From assembly GCF_000378145.1 (NCBI RefSeq), contig NZ_KB899285.1:62001-126000 (forward strand): a DNA stretch of 64,000 bases, given 5' to 3'. How positions within the stretch are numbered: the first letter of the stretch is position 1; each line of letters opens with the position of its first letter. Positions 49,667 to 58,633 of this stretch are shown here, piece by piece. A model generated the notes under the pieces. It was not told the origin of the DNA. It saw nothing but the letters and a program-made list of their open reading frames with translations, and searched no databases. The stretch is from Saccharibacillus kuerlensis DSM 22868 (GTDB lineage: Bacteria > Bacillota > Bacilli > Paenibacillales > Paenibacillaceae). A program made the position numbers and the translations under genes.

Positions 49667-51397
49667 ATGGGATACATAAGCGGATACGGATCTTCGTTTT
49701 CGTCAGGTAGACGCGGCGGCTTCGGAATTCGCAAAATAGGAACGCTTCTGCTGCTAATCGGCAATTTGGCTTCGCTGCTGCTTGGCATTGCTTATTTATT
49801 GATCGACACACCTGCAGGATGGTGGAACTTATACGGGCTGCTGATGCTGCTGACACTGCTGGGGAATTTGCATTTGGCAATGGGGCGGGGCGTACATAGA
49901 GTTTGGGAGTATGTCTATCTCGCGCTGCATGCGCTTGGATTGACGGCGGTGCCGCTGCTGAATACGGTCGCTTCGGCTGCCGTTCGTGATTACGATTCCC
50001 GGAGCATCTGGTCGGCGGTTATTCTGTTGGCACTTTTTGCTGTAGGGACGGCTGTTGCCTTCTTAAGACTGCGCAGCGGTACGGAAGAGCGCGGAGACAG
50101 CAGGGGCGGATATTCGTCTTATTCTGCATACGGAAGAAATTCTGCCGAAAAAGGCTGGGTCAAAAAAGGTTTCAGAGGACTGCTTACAGTCTGGTTCCTG
50201 CTGAACTTGGCGCTAGGTGTGTATATGGCGGCTATTCTGATGGGTACGGTCGATCCGGGGCTGCTCGAAGTGGTTGTTCCGGAATATGCGCTGTTCTTCG
50301 GTCTGATGTTTCTTGGCGCGGCTGCCCTGCTGGTCAAAATGTACGGACAATCGGAGCGTTTCTTTGCAGGCGTATTCCGGGTCGGAGTACGGTGCATCAG
50401 TCTGTTTGTTTTTATCATATGTGTGCTGCCGCTCGCTTCGGCACCGAAAATTATTAGTGAAGCGAAGGAATCGTATACGGAGGCATTCGGCAGCAATCCG
50501 TTAGATATGCAGAACGAGCACTTTATGAAGACCGCTTTCCTGCTGCCGGATTATTTCTATGGAGCTAAAACCTCAGATTATCGCATCGAAACGGATATCG
50601 TCTATTATGAAGGTCAGGAAGGCGTTGACGCAGGCGTGAAACTGGCCTTCGATGCCTACATGCCTCCCGAAGGAGCAGAAGGTCTGCCGGGACAGGATTC
50701 GGTGCTGATCCGTATCCACGGCGGAGGCTGGACAATTGGAGATAAAGGGGCGGGCAACTACGCCCAGATGAATAAGTATTTTGCTTCGCAAGGTTATGTC
50801 GTCTTCGACGTGCAGTACGGCCTCAGCAATCAGAAAAAATTTGTGGAGTCGGCGCCAGTGCCGGAGCAAGTGGTAGGCGATTTCAATATCGACGATATGA
50901 TTCGTCATATCGGTCTGTTTACGACCTATATGGCGGATCATGCGGAGCAGTTCGGGGCAAATACGGAATCGGTATTTATTTCCGGCGGTTCGGCAGGCGG
51001 ACAGCTGGCGGCCGCAGCGGGGCTTGCGCCATTCGCTGAAGGTTTCGAGAACGTGATCGATTCCCGCTTAACGGTCAAGGGAATCATTCCTTACTACCCA
51101 GCCAACGGACTGGCGTCGGATATCGGTATTGCAGGCAGCACCGATGAGCTGTCCAATCCTGCGCTGCTTGTGAACGCGGGCAGCCCTCCGGCGCTTATCT
51201 ATCAGGGCGAACAGGACGGGATTGTCGATCCGGAGATCGCACAAACTTTCATTCGCGCGTATCGGGAAGCGGAGAATGAACAAGCCGCTCTTGTCGAAAT
51301 GCCGTTCGGTACTCACGGCAGCGACATCTATTTCCCGAGTTATTACAATGAGCCATTCACCTATATGATGGAGCGGTTTATGAATCAGTACAAATAA
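49667..51397 (+). CDS. membrane-anchored alpha/beta hydrolase (esterase/lipase type)
   Basis: A 576-residue fusion. The first 280 residues contain about seven hydrophobic helices with a Gly/Ser/Tyr-rich cytoplasmic loop near 140-160. The C-terminal 280 residues form an extracytoplasmic alpha/beta hydrolase of the hormone-sensitive-lipase/carboxylesterase class, with oxyanion motif HGGGW, nucleophile Ser in G-G-S-A-G-G, Asp in E-Q-D-G-I-V-D and His in F-G-T-H-G-S-D. ATG 49667 follows AAGGAGAGGG; the longer frame overlaps the divergent gene and is rejected. It may cleave an ester in wall polymers, lipids or an outside substrate. Confidence 0.85.
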   Translation: MGYISGYGSSFSSGRRGGFGIRKIGTLLLLIGNLASLLLGIAYLLIDTPAGWWNLYGLLMLLTLLGNLHLAMGRGVHRVWEYVYLALHALGLTAVPLLNTVASAAVRDYDSRSIWSAVILLALFAVGTAVAFLRLRSGTEERGDSRGGYSSYSAYGRNSAEKGWVKKGFRGLLTVWFLLNLALGVYMAAILMGTVDPGLLEVVVPEYALFFGLMFLGAAALLVKMYGQSERFFAGVFRVGVRCISLFVFIICVLPLASAPKIISEAKESYTEAFGSNPLDMQNEHFMKTAFLLPDYFYGAKTSDYRIETDIVYYEGQEGVDAGVKLAFDAYMPPEGAEGLPGQDSVLIRIHGGGWTIGDKGAGNYAQMNKYFASQGYVVFDVQYGLSNQKKFVESAPVPEQVVGDFNIDDMIRHIGLFTTYMADHAEQFGANTESVFISGGSAGGQLAAAAGLAPFAEGFENVIDSRLTVKGIIPYYPANGLASDIGIAGSTDELSNPALLVNAGSPPALIYQGEQDGIVDPEIAQTFIRAYREAENEQAALVEMPFGTHGSDIYFPSYYNEPFTYMMERFMNQYK

Positions 51398-51400
51398 AAA

Positions 51401-51648
51401 GAGCCGGGCGATAAGCCCGGCTCTCAGGTTGTTGATAAATTCCTATTCGTTATAGAAGCTCATTAACTGCAGGAGAAATTCGTTCCGGTCGCGTGTTGAA
51501 ATCGAGAAAAAGGATTAAATTTCAGTGTAATTTCTCGATTTCAAAGGCGAACGCTGGCGCTCCTACACTGAATTTCTCCCTCCGTACATTGGCTTCACCT
51601 TGAATCAGACTTTCTCGACACATTGAGCCGGGCGATAAGCCCGGCTCT
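51401..51648. mobile_element. terminator-nested short element, copy A
   Basis: A complete terminator hairpin (GAGCCGGGC-GATAA-GCCCGGCTC plus T) is present twice as an exact 24-bp direct repeat, at 51401-51424 and 51625-51648. Between them lie 200 non-coding bases (51425-51624). Read on the minus strand these start with AATGTGTCGAGAAAGTCT and end with AACAACCTG, and they match copy B in opposite orientation. An internal stem pairs GAAATCGAGAAA with TTCTCGATTTC. Only the second terminator copy keeps the T tract; before insertion there was probably a single bidirectional terminator. Confidence 0.75.
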
Positions 51649-51662
51649 TTTTATTTTGCGAA

Positions 51663-52712
51663 TCACGACTTCACAGTCTGCCGTCGGTATGGAACCGCCG
51701 AAGTTCTGTTCAACGGGGTTCCGGCTGTGCGCTCGGCTGGCCGGCTTTTTTCTTGCTTGGACGGATCGCCGGAGGTTTCTGACGTACCAAATGGCAGGTG
51801 GCCCGATTCCCTCTCCAATGGGTAGGCAATATTCGTCGGTATAACGAGTCCCAGCGTCTGCAGCTCGCCAAGAATGCAGGCGACATGATAGCGGTAAATA
51901 ATGGCTTGGGATTCGGACGACAGCGTACTCTCGGCTTTCTGGTTGGATGTCTGCAGTAAGCTGTTCCCCAGACTTGCGACGCCTTCGGGGTCGGGATCGG
52001 TCAGCAGACGAATCATTCGCATATGCGAATACGTATTGCGGTAGACGTCCAGTTCCTGTTCGATACGTTCGATCAGATCGTGCTGTTTGTTCTGACCAAT
52101 ATCGAATTCCTCCTTGTACGTATCGCAAGCTTTCTGCAGAGCGGCCAGGTCTTTTTTAAGCGGACTGATATGAACAGCGCCGCCCTGCCGGAGCAGATCA
52201 TGAGCCAATCGGTTCAGATGCCGCCGCACCTTCAGTCTGGCTTTTTCCAGATTTCGGTCATGTTTGGGTGGAGCGACGAAGTAGTTGACGAGCACCGCTA
52301 CTCCGATTCCGAGGAGCGTATCCAGCACACGATGCACCGCATAGGCGAAGGGCGCTTCGTGAGGCTGCAAGTTCAACATGATGGCAAGGAAAACGATCCC
52401 GGCGATCGAAACGGATTTGTTCCATTTCAGCATGTTGCAGACGGCGATTACACCTATGATACCCAGCGCCGACAAGTAGGCATTATGAGGTCCGATAAAC
52501 GCAAACAGACCGCCAAAAGCGGCACCAACCAAGGTACCCATTGTGCGGTTCTTGCCTGCGGCGTAAGAGCTGGTGATCGAACTCTCCATCGCGATAATGG
52601 TAGCGATCGCTGCATAGAACGGATATTCCAGATTTAGAAGCTTGGAGATCAGCAGACAGATCAGGACAGCGAGCGCCGTTTTGACCGTCCGCATCCCGAT
52701 TGAGAATCTCAT
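51663..52712 (-). CDS. aromatic acid exporter family (FUSC-like) membrane protein
   Basis: A 349-residue protein. Residues about 5-165 have six hydrophobic helices with the family opening I-G-M-R-T-V-K-T-A-L-A and the YPFYAAIATIIAMESS segment of the ArAE_1/DUF939 group. About 170-300 form a cytoplasmic helical domain, and the tail of about 50 residues is charged and disordered. ATG 52712 is chosen because family members begin there and AGGAAGGA lies upstream; a TTG at 52766 gives a longer form without a good site. Export of aromatic acids is known for distant relatives only. Confidence 0.8.
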   Translation of the reverse strand: MRFSIGMRTVKTALAVLICLLISKLLNLEYPFYAAIATIIAMESSITSSYAAGKNRTMGTLVGAAFGGLFAFIGPHNAYLSALGIIGVIAVCNMLKWNKSVSIAGIVFLAIMLNLQPHEAPFAYAVHRVLDTLLGIGVAVLVNYFVAPPKHDRNLEKARLKVRRHLNRLAHDLLRQGGAVHISPLKKDLAALQKACDTYKEEFDIGQNKQHDLIERIEQELDVYRNTYSHMRMIRLLTDPDPEGVASLGNSLLQTSNQKAESTLSSESQAIIYRYHVACILGELQTLGLVIPTNIAYPLERESGHLPFGTSETSGDPSKQEKSRPAERTAGTPLNRTSAVPYRRQTVKS

Positions 52713-52898
52713 ATTGGTTTCAAATCCTTCCTGATCGGATTTCAAATGTAAATAAACGATTTTCAAAATATTTACCTATGTGAAATATTATACGTACTTT
52801 TGGCTCATAGGGCAATTGTCGAAACTGTGGCAAGTTGCGAAAAGAAATGACTCCGGTTAAGGTGGAAGAAGTGAAGCGACAAGGGAGGCGGAAAGAGT

Positions 52899-53570
52899 AT
52901 GATTGAAGCGTTTATTTTCGATATGGATGGAGTCATTATCGACAGCGAACCGATGCATTTCGATGTGGATCGCCGGGTCATGGAGTACTACGGTTATCCG
53001 ATTACGCAGGAAAAGTTGGAAGAGTATGTCGGCATGACCAACCCTGAATTGTGGGCCGCGATTCGGGCTGAATTCGGCATGACCCAGACAGTGGAAGAGA
53101 TTGTCGAGTACCAGATGGGTCATAAGATTGAAGTGCTGCGAGCAGCGGAAATGGAACCGATCGACGGCATCTCCGATCTAATCGCCGAACTGGAAAAAGG
53201 CGGTATTCCGTGTGCTGTCGCTTCTTCGTCGCCACCAGTGTTTATCGAAGCCGTATTGGAGAAGTTCGGCCTGAGAGATGCGTTTAAGGCGGTAGCCAGC
53301 GGAGAGGAAGTACCGAGAGGCAAGCCGGCTCCAGACGTTTTTTTGCGTGCAGCTGAACTGCTCGGCGTTGATCCGGTGCGCTGCATTGTACTGGAAGATT
53401 CCAAACATGGCATCGACGCGGCGAAGGCGGCGGGTATGCGCTGTATCGGGTTCATCAATCCTAATTCCGGCAATCAGGATTTAACACGTGCGGATCTGAT
53501 TGTCGAAAATATCCGGGAGATCCGGCTGGACGATTTGGTAAAGGTGGAGGAAAAGGAAGACCGCGGCTAA
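52899..53570 (+). CDS. HAD-IA hydrolase of the beta-phosphoglucomutase-like group
   Basis: A 223-residue cytosolic HAD enzyme. Motif I DMDGVIIDSE holds the nucleophile Asp at residue 8 with a helical cap following (about 18-85). Motif II is in A-S-S-S-P, motif III Lys in the R-G-K-P-A-P-D-V-F segment near 147, and motif IV is LEDSKHG near 168. It resembles B. subtilis YhcW and related sugar-phosphate phosphatases; mutase activity cannot be told from phosphatase activity. ATG 52899 follows GGGAGGCGG. It ends at a bidirectional terminator shared with the chemoreceptor gene. Confidence 0.92.
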   Translation: MIEAFIFDMDGVIIDSEPMHFDVDRRVMEYYGYPITQEKLEEYVGMTNPELWAAIRAEFGMTQTVEEIVEYQMGHKIEVLRAAEMEPIDGISDLIAELEKGGIPCAVASSSPPVFIEAVLEKFGLRDAFKAVASGEEVPRGKPAPDVFLRAAELLGVDPVRCIVLEDSKHGIDAAKAAGMRCIGFINPNSGNQDLTRADLIVENIREIRLDDLVKVEEKEDRG

Positions 53571-53605
53571 CCGCAGAGTGTTTTACCGGTTTAAAAGTGA
53601 AAAAC

Positions 53606-53648
53606 AAAAAGCTGCGTTAGCGCACAATGCGCCTTCGCAGCTTTTTTT
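53606..53648. terminator. bidirectional terminator between converging genes
   Basis: AAAAGCTGCG..GCGCA against TGCGC..CGCAGCTTTT with A and T runs on both sides. Confidence 0.85.
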
Positions 53649-53668
53649 ATTATAACGAAATTGAGGGA

Positions 53669-55168
53669 TTAAGCCGTTTTGACCACCGATTTCCCTTCAG
53701 ACTCATCTTCATGGGAGCGCTCAGTCAGCCCACGCAGCGCTTCGATCATGACGTCGAGCTGAGTCACACTGTCGGAAATGCGACGGATCGAATCGCGTTG
53801 ACGGTATACGCCGCTGGTCGCAAGTTCCACCGAAGCCGATGTCTGCTGACTAATGGCAGAGAAGTCAGCGATCTGGCCGGCAACATCTCCGTTGAATTCT
53901 TTCAGGTTGGCGATGTTTTGCTGCATTTCGCTCGACTTGCCGAGTACGTTCGCAGCGTCCTGTGTAATGCGTTCGAACAATTCACCAGTCTCGTACGTGC
54001 GGCGTTCCAGTCCTTCGATCGTCGATTCACTCTTACGGACGTAATCTGATACGATACCCGTCTGGCTGCGAATCTGCTGAAGCAGGCCTGCGATGTCTTC
54101 GGCAGAAGATTGGACGTTGCCGGACAAGCTGCGAATTTCGCCGGCGACGACTGCAAAGCCCCGGCCCTGCTCGCCGGCACGGGCGGCTTCAATGCTGGCG
54201 TTAAGCGACAGCAGGTTCGTCTGATTGGCAATTTCCGTAATGGCAGTCAGAATAGCTTGAGCTTCCTCGGCATACCGGTTCAGCAGGCCAACCTGTGAGA
54301 CCGTTTCGGTCATGCTGCCGCGTACAAGGGACATATCTTCGCGAAGTTCTTCCGCTTTGCGGCCGCCTTCCTCGGTAAGCTGGGTCGTACTGCGGGACAA
54401 GTTGTTCATTTCGCTTGTTTCCCAGCTGATCCGCTCAATGTTATCACCGGATTGAATCATGGCTTCGTTAATTTCTTGAATGCTCTCCGCCTGCACTTCT
54501 ATGCCCTTGGAGATTTCTGCGAAACTTCCGGCCGCTTCCTCGGCGATCCGAGTCGTTTCGTTTGCGCCCGAAGCGACCGACTCGCCGAAAGATTTGAGTT
54601 CTGCCGTAGAGCGTTCAACTTCGTCCAGCAGTTCTTCAATCATGTCTTTCTGTCGTTCAGATTCTTCAATCATGCTCCGACCAACCATACATACGGCGTA
54701 GCTGGTGGCGCCGATCATAACTGTGACAACGTAGATTACAGCATATTCGATAATTGGATGAGGCGGTACGAACGGATTGAACAGAAATTGAACAGTAAAC
54801 GAGACGAGAGCCGTAATCGTTCCAACGATTACAACTTTTTTAGACAGATAGATGTTCATCAGCGACATGTAGATGAAGAAAGCGATCACAGCAAGGCTGC
54901 TTGGGATGAACAGGAACAAAACATTGCCGACGATAAAGCAGCCGATTACAAGTACGTATTTGCCAATATTTTTATCTGCGACATACCGGTAGAGTAGATA
55001 GTAACCGCCAATCAGCAAAGCATTGGCACCAAACAAGGACAGCATATCGTTAAGGGAAACAAGTTTTGTCAACCAAAATATGGCAAACAGCGGATACAGG
55101 GAGGTAAGGAGTGATAAGATGGTGTAAAAAATTAAAGTGGAAGAACGTCTTTCAAATTTAGTCGGCAT
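53669..55168 (-). CDS. chemoreceptor with multi-helix membrane domain and no HAMP
   Basis: A 499-residue methyl-accepting protein of unusual build. Residues 1-170 hold about six closely spaced transmembrane helices with almost no outside loop, then a short coiled coil runs straight into the signalling domain (about 190-490) with the tip [20 protein letters not shown] near residue 320. No HAMP domain or large sensor is visible, so it may sense a membrane-linked signal or act through partners. ATG 55168 follows AAAGAAGGGA. A sigma-D-type promoter lies 76 bases upstream, as for the other chemoreceptor gene. Confidence 0.9.
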   Translation of the reverse strand: MPTKFERRSSTLIFYTILSLLTSLYPLFAIFWLTKLVSLNDMLSLFGANALLIGGYYLLYRYVADKNIGKYVLVIGCFIVGNVLFLFIPSSLAVIAFFIYMSLMNIYLSKKVVIVGTITALVSFTVQFLFNPFVPPHPIIEYAVIYVVTVMIGATSYAVCMVGRSMIEESERQKDMIEELLDEVERSTAELKSFGESVASGANETTRIAEEAAGSFAEISKGIEVQAESIQEINEAMIQSGDNIERISWETSEMNNLSRSTTQLTEEGGRKAEELREDMSLVRGSMTETVSQVGLLNRYAEEAQAILTAITEIANQTNLLSLNASIEAARAGEQGRGFAVVAGEIRSLSGNVQSSAEDIAGLLQQIRSQTGIVSDYVRKSESTIEGLERRTYETGELFERITQDAANVLGKSSEMQQNIANLKEFNGDVAGQIADFSAISQQTSASVELATSGVYRQRDSIRRISDSVTQLDVMIEALRGLTERSHEDESEGKSVVKTA

Positions 55169-55243
55169 AGCCGCAAATCCCTTCTTTCTTGGTAGTTGTA
55201 GTCCACGATCAGCAGTGAAGGTGCCGAAATAAGGCTAACATTC

Positions 55244-55270
55244 TTATCGGCAGAAGAAGCGTTTTGTTTC
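55244..55270 (-). promoter_or_regulatory. sigma-D-type promoter of the second chemoreceptor gene
   Basis: On the minus strand GAAA (55270-55267), 15 bases, then GCCGATAA (55251-55244). This matches TAAA-N15-GCCGATAT at 10 of 12 positions. Confidence 0.75.
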
Positions 55271-55419
55271 ACGCATTCGACAAAATTCGCAAAAAAAACT
55301 CTATCGTTTGTTTACCGGGCAAAAGAGGTAATAGATAGCATAAATCGAATGGGTACGAATTCAGCATCGAAAAGACAAGCCGGACGTGACGAACGATCAT
55401 GAAGGAGGATACACCTGAT

Positions 55420-56700
55420 ATGACGAAAAATGGACAAACCCCGCAGGAAAAGACGCTGGATAGCAGCCTTGCCCTGCTCAAAGACGGATATGATTTTATT
55501 TTCAAGCGCCGCAGAGAAATGGATTCCGACATTTTCCAAACACGACTGCTCGGGCAGAAAGCGATCTGTATTGGCGGTAAAGAAGCGGCGGAACTGTTTT
55601 ACGATACGTCGAAGTTCCAGCGTTCCGGAGCGATTCCGAAGCGCATTCAGAAGTCTTTATTCGGTGTGAATGCCATCCAGACGCTGGACGGCGAAGCGCA
55701 TCGCCATCGCAAAATGATGTTTATGTCGCTGATGTCACGGGAGCGGCTCGACGTCTTCATCGAGCTGCTGGCGGAAGAATGGGAAGCGGCCATTCTTCGG
55801 TGGGAAGAGCTTGAGGAAGTTGAACTGTTCGGCGAATCTACGGAACTGCTGTACCGGGCGGCCTGCCGCTGGGCGGGAGTGCCGATAGACGAAGAAACGG
55901 TGCGCGCCAAGGCGGAAGATATGAGTGCGATGGTCGAAGCGTTCGGGGCTATAGGGCCTCGGCATGCTGCGGGACGCAGTGCACGGCGGCGGACAGAGGA
56001 ATGGCTGGAAGGATATATTATGGATCTGCGTGCCGGCGAATTTAAGGTATTTGAAGAAACGGCGGCTTATGCGATGGCATTCCACCGCGATCTGAAAGAC
56101 CGTGAGCTGGATGCGCGAATGGCGGCGATCGAGCTGATCAATATTCTTCGCCCTATCGTAGCAATCGGATACTATGTCGTATTTAATGCGATGGCGCTGC
56201 ACCAGTATCCGGAGTACAAGGAGAAACTTGCGGCAGACGAAGGGAAATACCGGCAGTGGTTCGTTCAGGAAACACGCCGTTATTATCCGTTTACGCCGTT
56301 CCTTGGCGCTTCGGTCATCCACGACTTTACGTGGAAAGGTCACGAGTTTGAAAAAGGCACAATGGTGCTGCTGGACATATACGGCACGACACATGATCCC
56401 AAATTATGGGATGAAGCGGACAAGTTTAAGCCTGAACGGTTCGAGCATTGGGACAGCGGCCCGTTTGACCTGATCCCGCAGGGCGGAGGCGGATACGACG
56501 GACACCGCTGCGCGGGTGAATGGCTGACGATTGATGCAATGCGGGTGGCGCTGGAATACCTGGCAAACCGTATCGAGTATGAAGTGCCGGAGCAGGATTT
56601 GGACTTGAGCTTGTCGCGGATGCCGGCGCTGCCGGAAAGTCATTTTGTGATGAAAAATGTGCGGCGCAAGCCGGGAGTCGGTGCTTTTTCCGGTGTGTGA
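55420..56700 (+). CDS. cypC: fatty-acid peroxygenase cytochrome P450 (CYP152, YbdT/CypC)
   Basis: Hydroxylates or decarboxylates fatty acids using hydrogen peroxide instead of a reductase. The 426 residues closely resemble B. subtilis YbdT (P450BS-beta). Instead of the usual acid-alcohol pair in helix I it has ELINILRPIVAI near residue 235, with the Arg-Pro that binds the fatty-acid carboxylate. The heme region is PQGGGGYDGHRCAGEW with the Cys ligand near 367. ATG 55420 is chosen for its AAGGAGG site 11 bases before; ATG 55399 has none. A terminator with an inserted element follows. Confidence 0.95.
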   Translation: MTKNGQTPQEKTLDSSLALLKDGYDFIFKRRREMDSDIFQTRLLGQKAICIGGKEAAELFYDTSKFQRSGAIPKRIQKSLFGVNAIQTLDGEAHRHRKMMFMSLMSRERLDVFIELLAEEWEAAILRWEELEEVELFGESTELLYRAACRWAGVPIDEETVRAKAEDMSAMVEAFGAIGPRHAAGRSARRRTEEWLEGYIMDLRAGEFKVFEETAAYAMAFHRDLKDRELDARMAAIELINILRPIVAIGYYVVFNAMALHQYPEYKEKLAADEGKYRQWFVQETRRYYPFTPFLGASVIHDFTWKGHEFEKGTMVLLDIYGTTHDPKLWDEADKFKPERFEHWDSGPFDLIPQGGGGYDGHRCAGEWLTIDAMRVALEYLANRIEYEVPEQDLDLSLSRMPALPESHFVMKNVRRKPGVGAFSGV

Positions 56701-56755
56701 TCAGTTCAAAGATTGATATCCGAAGAACAAGCGGCAGCAAATCGAACACAAAAAA

Positions 56756-57048
56756 AGCCTCCGAACTCATTCGGAGGCTCAACGTGTTGAGAAAGTCTTT
56801 TTTTGTGAGAATCCAATAAAAGAAAGAGGAAATTCAGTGAAGGAGCGCCAGCGTTCGCCTTTGTGGTGCAAGTTCACCCAAGATCAGGATGTGAACTTGC
56901 ACCGCTAATCGAGAAAATTCCAATAAAATTTAATCCTTTTTCTTGATTTCAACACGCGACCGGAACGAATTTCCTCTGAAGTCTCTATGGATTCTCTACG
57001 GATAGGACTTTCTCGACAGCCTGAGCCTCCGAACTCATTCGGAGGCTC
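56756..57048. mobile_element. terminator-nested short element, copy B
   Basis: A terminator hairpin (AGCCTCCGAA-CTCA-TTCGGAGGCTC) occurs as an exact 25-bp direct repeat at 56756-56780 and 57024-57048, around 243 non-coding bases (56781-57023). The insert begins AACGTGTTGAGAAAGTCT and ends GACTTTCTCGACAGCCTG, so its ends are inverted repeats (TGTYGAGAAAGTC). Two long blocks match copy A in reverse orientation. A further hairpin with 13-bp arms (56865-56877 with 56891-56903) sits at a point where copy A has nothing. Confidence 0.75.
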
Positions 57049-57083
57049 TTTATCTTACGGATCAGATCGATAGTTAAAAAGGT

Positions 57084-58295
57084 TTAGACCTCGGCTTTGG
57101 ACGACCGCAGCTCCGCCACCGCCATCTTCAGCTGCTCCATCGCTTGTTCCACGATCGAGCGCGAGCAGGCAACGTTCATACGCATAAATCCTGCGCCTTC
57201 GATACCGAACATCGTTCCGTCGTTCAATGCGATACCGGCTTTGTGCAGCAGGAACTGCATCAAGTCCTTGGCTTCCATATTCAGGCCGCGGAAATCGATC
57301 CACAGCAGATAGGTCGCTTCCGGCAGCTTAACGGACAGTTCCGGCAGATGCTCTTCAATCTGGCTCTGCACGTACTCCATATTGCCGCGTACGTACGTCA
57401 GCAGCTCGTCGAGCCACGGTCCGCCGTGCTTATAAGCCGCTTCCGTCGCAGTTGCGCCGAGCGTATTGATGGAGCCGAGTCCGTGCATTTTGGCAACGGT
57501 CCGTTCAAACTTCAGCCGCAGCTTGCGGTTCGGGATAATAATGTTCGATACCGACAATCCGGCCAGGTTGAACGTCTTGCTTGGTGCCGTGCAGACGATA
57601 CAGTTGTCGCGTGCCGCTTCTGAGATAGAAGCGTACGGCACATGCGATTTGGGTTCGAAGATCAGGTCCGCGTGAATCTCGTCGGCGACGACAAGAACAT
57701 CGTGCTTCAGACAAAGCTCCGACAGCTTCTCCAGATCGGCACGCGACCAGATGCGTCCGACCGGATTGTGCGGGCTGCAGAGAATAAGCATCTTGACGTC
57801 ATCCGCAAGCTTGCGGTCCAAGTCTTCAAAATCCATTTCATAGCTGCCCGCCTCGGTGACCTGCAGCGGGTTCATCACCAGCTGCCGTCCGTTTTCACGC
57901 ACAATATTGTAGAACGGCGGATATACCGGCGTCTGAATTGCGATCTTGTCACCTGGCTGCGTGAATGCTTCTACGGCAAATGCAAGCGCAGGCACAACGC
58001 CCGGCGTGAACGTAATCCAATCGGGATCAATACTCCAATTATGCCGCTCCTGCATCCAGCTTACAACCGTATCGAAGTAGGCCGGCGTACGGAACGTGTA
58101 CCCGAAGATTCCGTGGTCTACCCGCTTGTGCATCGCGTCCAATACTTCCTGCGGGGCAGCAAAGTCCATATCTGCAACCCATAGAGGCAGCGCATTAGGT
58201 GCTCCGAACAACTTTTCTCGAGAATCCCATTTCTCGGAAGCGCTCTGCAGACGGTCGATCTGTGTGTGGAAGTCGAAGCGGCTTTTTAACGTCAT
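57084..58295 (-). CDS. PLP-dependent C-S lyase/aminotransferase (PatB/MalY family)
   Basis: Fold-type I pyridoxal phosphate enzyme of 403 residues that cleaves C-S bonds, for example cystathionine to homocysteine, or cysteine, in this family. The opening FDFHTQIDRLQSASEKWD with L-P-L-W-V-A-D-M-D-F is typical of PatB/MalY. The cofactor Lys lies in A-P-S-K-T-F-N-L-A-G near residue 238, the Asp of V-V-A-D-E-I-H near 208, and the substrate-carboxylate Arg in F-M-R-M-N near 375. ATG 58295 follows AAGGAGG. It fits with the metNIQ importer in sulfur metabolism, though the two are far apart. Confidence 0.92.
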   Translation of the reverse strand: MTLKSRFDFHTQIDRLQSASEKWDSREKLFGAPNALPLWVADMDFAAPQEVLDAMHKRVDHGIFGYTFRTPAYFDTVVSWMQERHNWSIDPDWITFTPGVVPALAFAVEAFTQPGDKIAIQTPVYPPFYNIVRENGRQLVMNPLQVTEAGSYEMDFEDLDRKLADDVKMLILCSPHNPVGRIWSRADLEKLSELCLKHDVLVVADEIHADLIFEPKSHVPYASISEAARDNCIVCTAPSKTFNLAGLSVSNIIIPNRKLRLKFERTVAKMHGLGSINTLGATATEAAYKHGGPWLDELLTYVRGNMEYVQSQIEEHLPELSVKLPEATYLLWIDFRGLNMEAKDLMQFLLHKAGIALNDGTMFGIEGAGFMRMNVACSRSIVEQAMEQLKMAVAELRSSKAEV

Positions 58296-58633
58296 TTAAA
58301 CGATTCCTCCTTGTTTCGGCCAGTCTGTCGGGCGTGTCTTCATTGGTATTAGCTTGATTTAAATTTTAAAAAACACGCACCTGCTCAAGCCTTTATCTGA
58401 CTTATTATGAGGGAGAAATTCTCTTAAAGCAATGTCGTCACATAACAAGATCTGTAAGGGTTTGTTCGGAAAATGTAAAAAAATATACTCATAAAAGCGT
58501 TTTATGTAAAATCTATTTACTTTAGCTTGCTTGTTTATATATGATTGAGGAGAATTGAAGCTTTTTGTTCGTGTTTAGGAAGAGTCGAAATGCCAAGAAA
58601 ACTATTAATTTGTTTAAGGGGGCAACAAATTTT
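58296..58633. promoter_or_regulatory. divergent AT-rich intergenic region before the 5'-nucleotidase gene
   Basis: No gene is supported in these 338 bases. A weak promoter candidate on the plus strand is TTTACT with 18-bp spacing to TATGAT near 58517-58546. The GGGGG-rich ribosome site of the next gene lies at the end. Confidence 0.4.
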
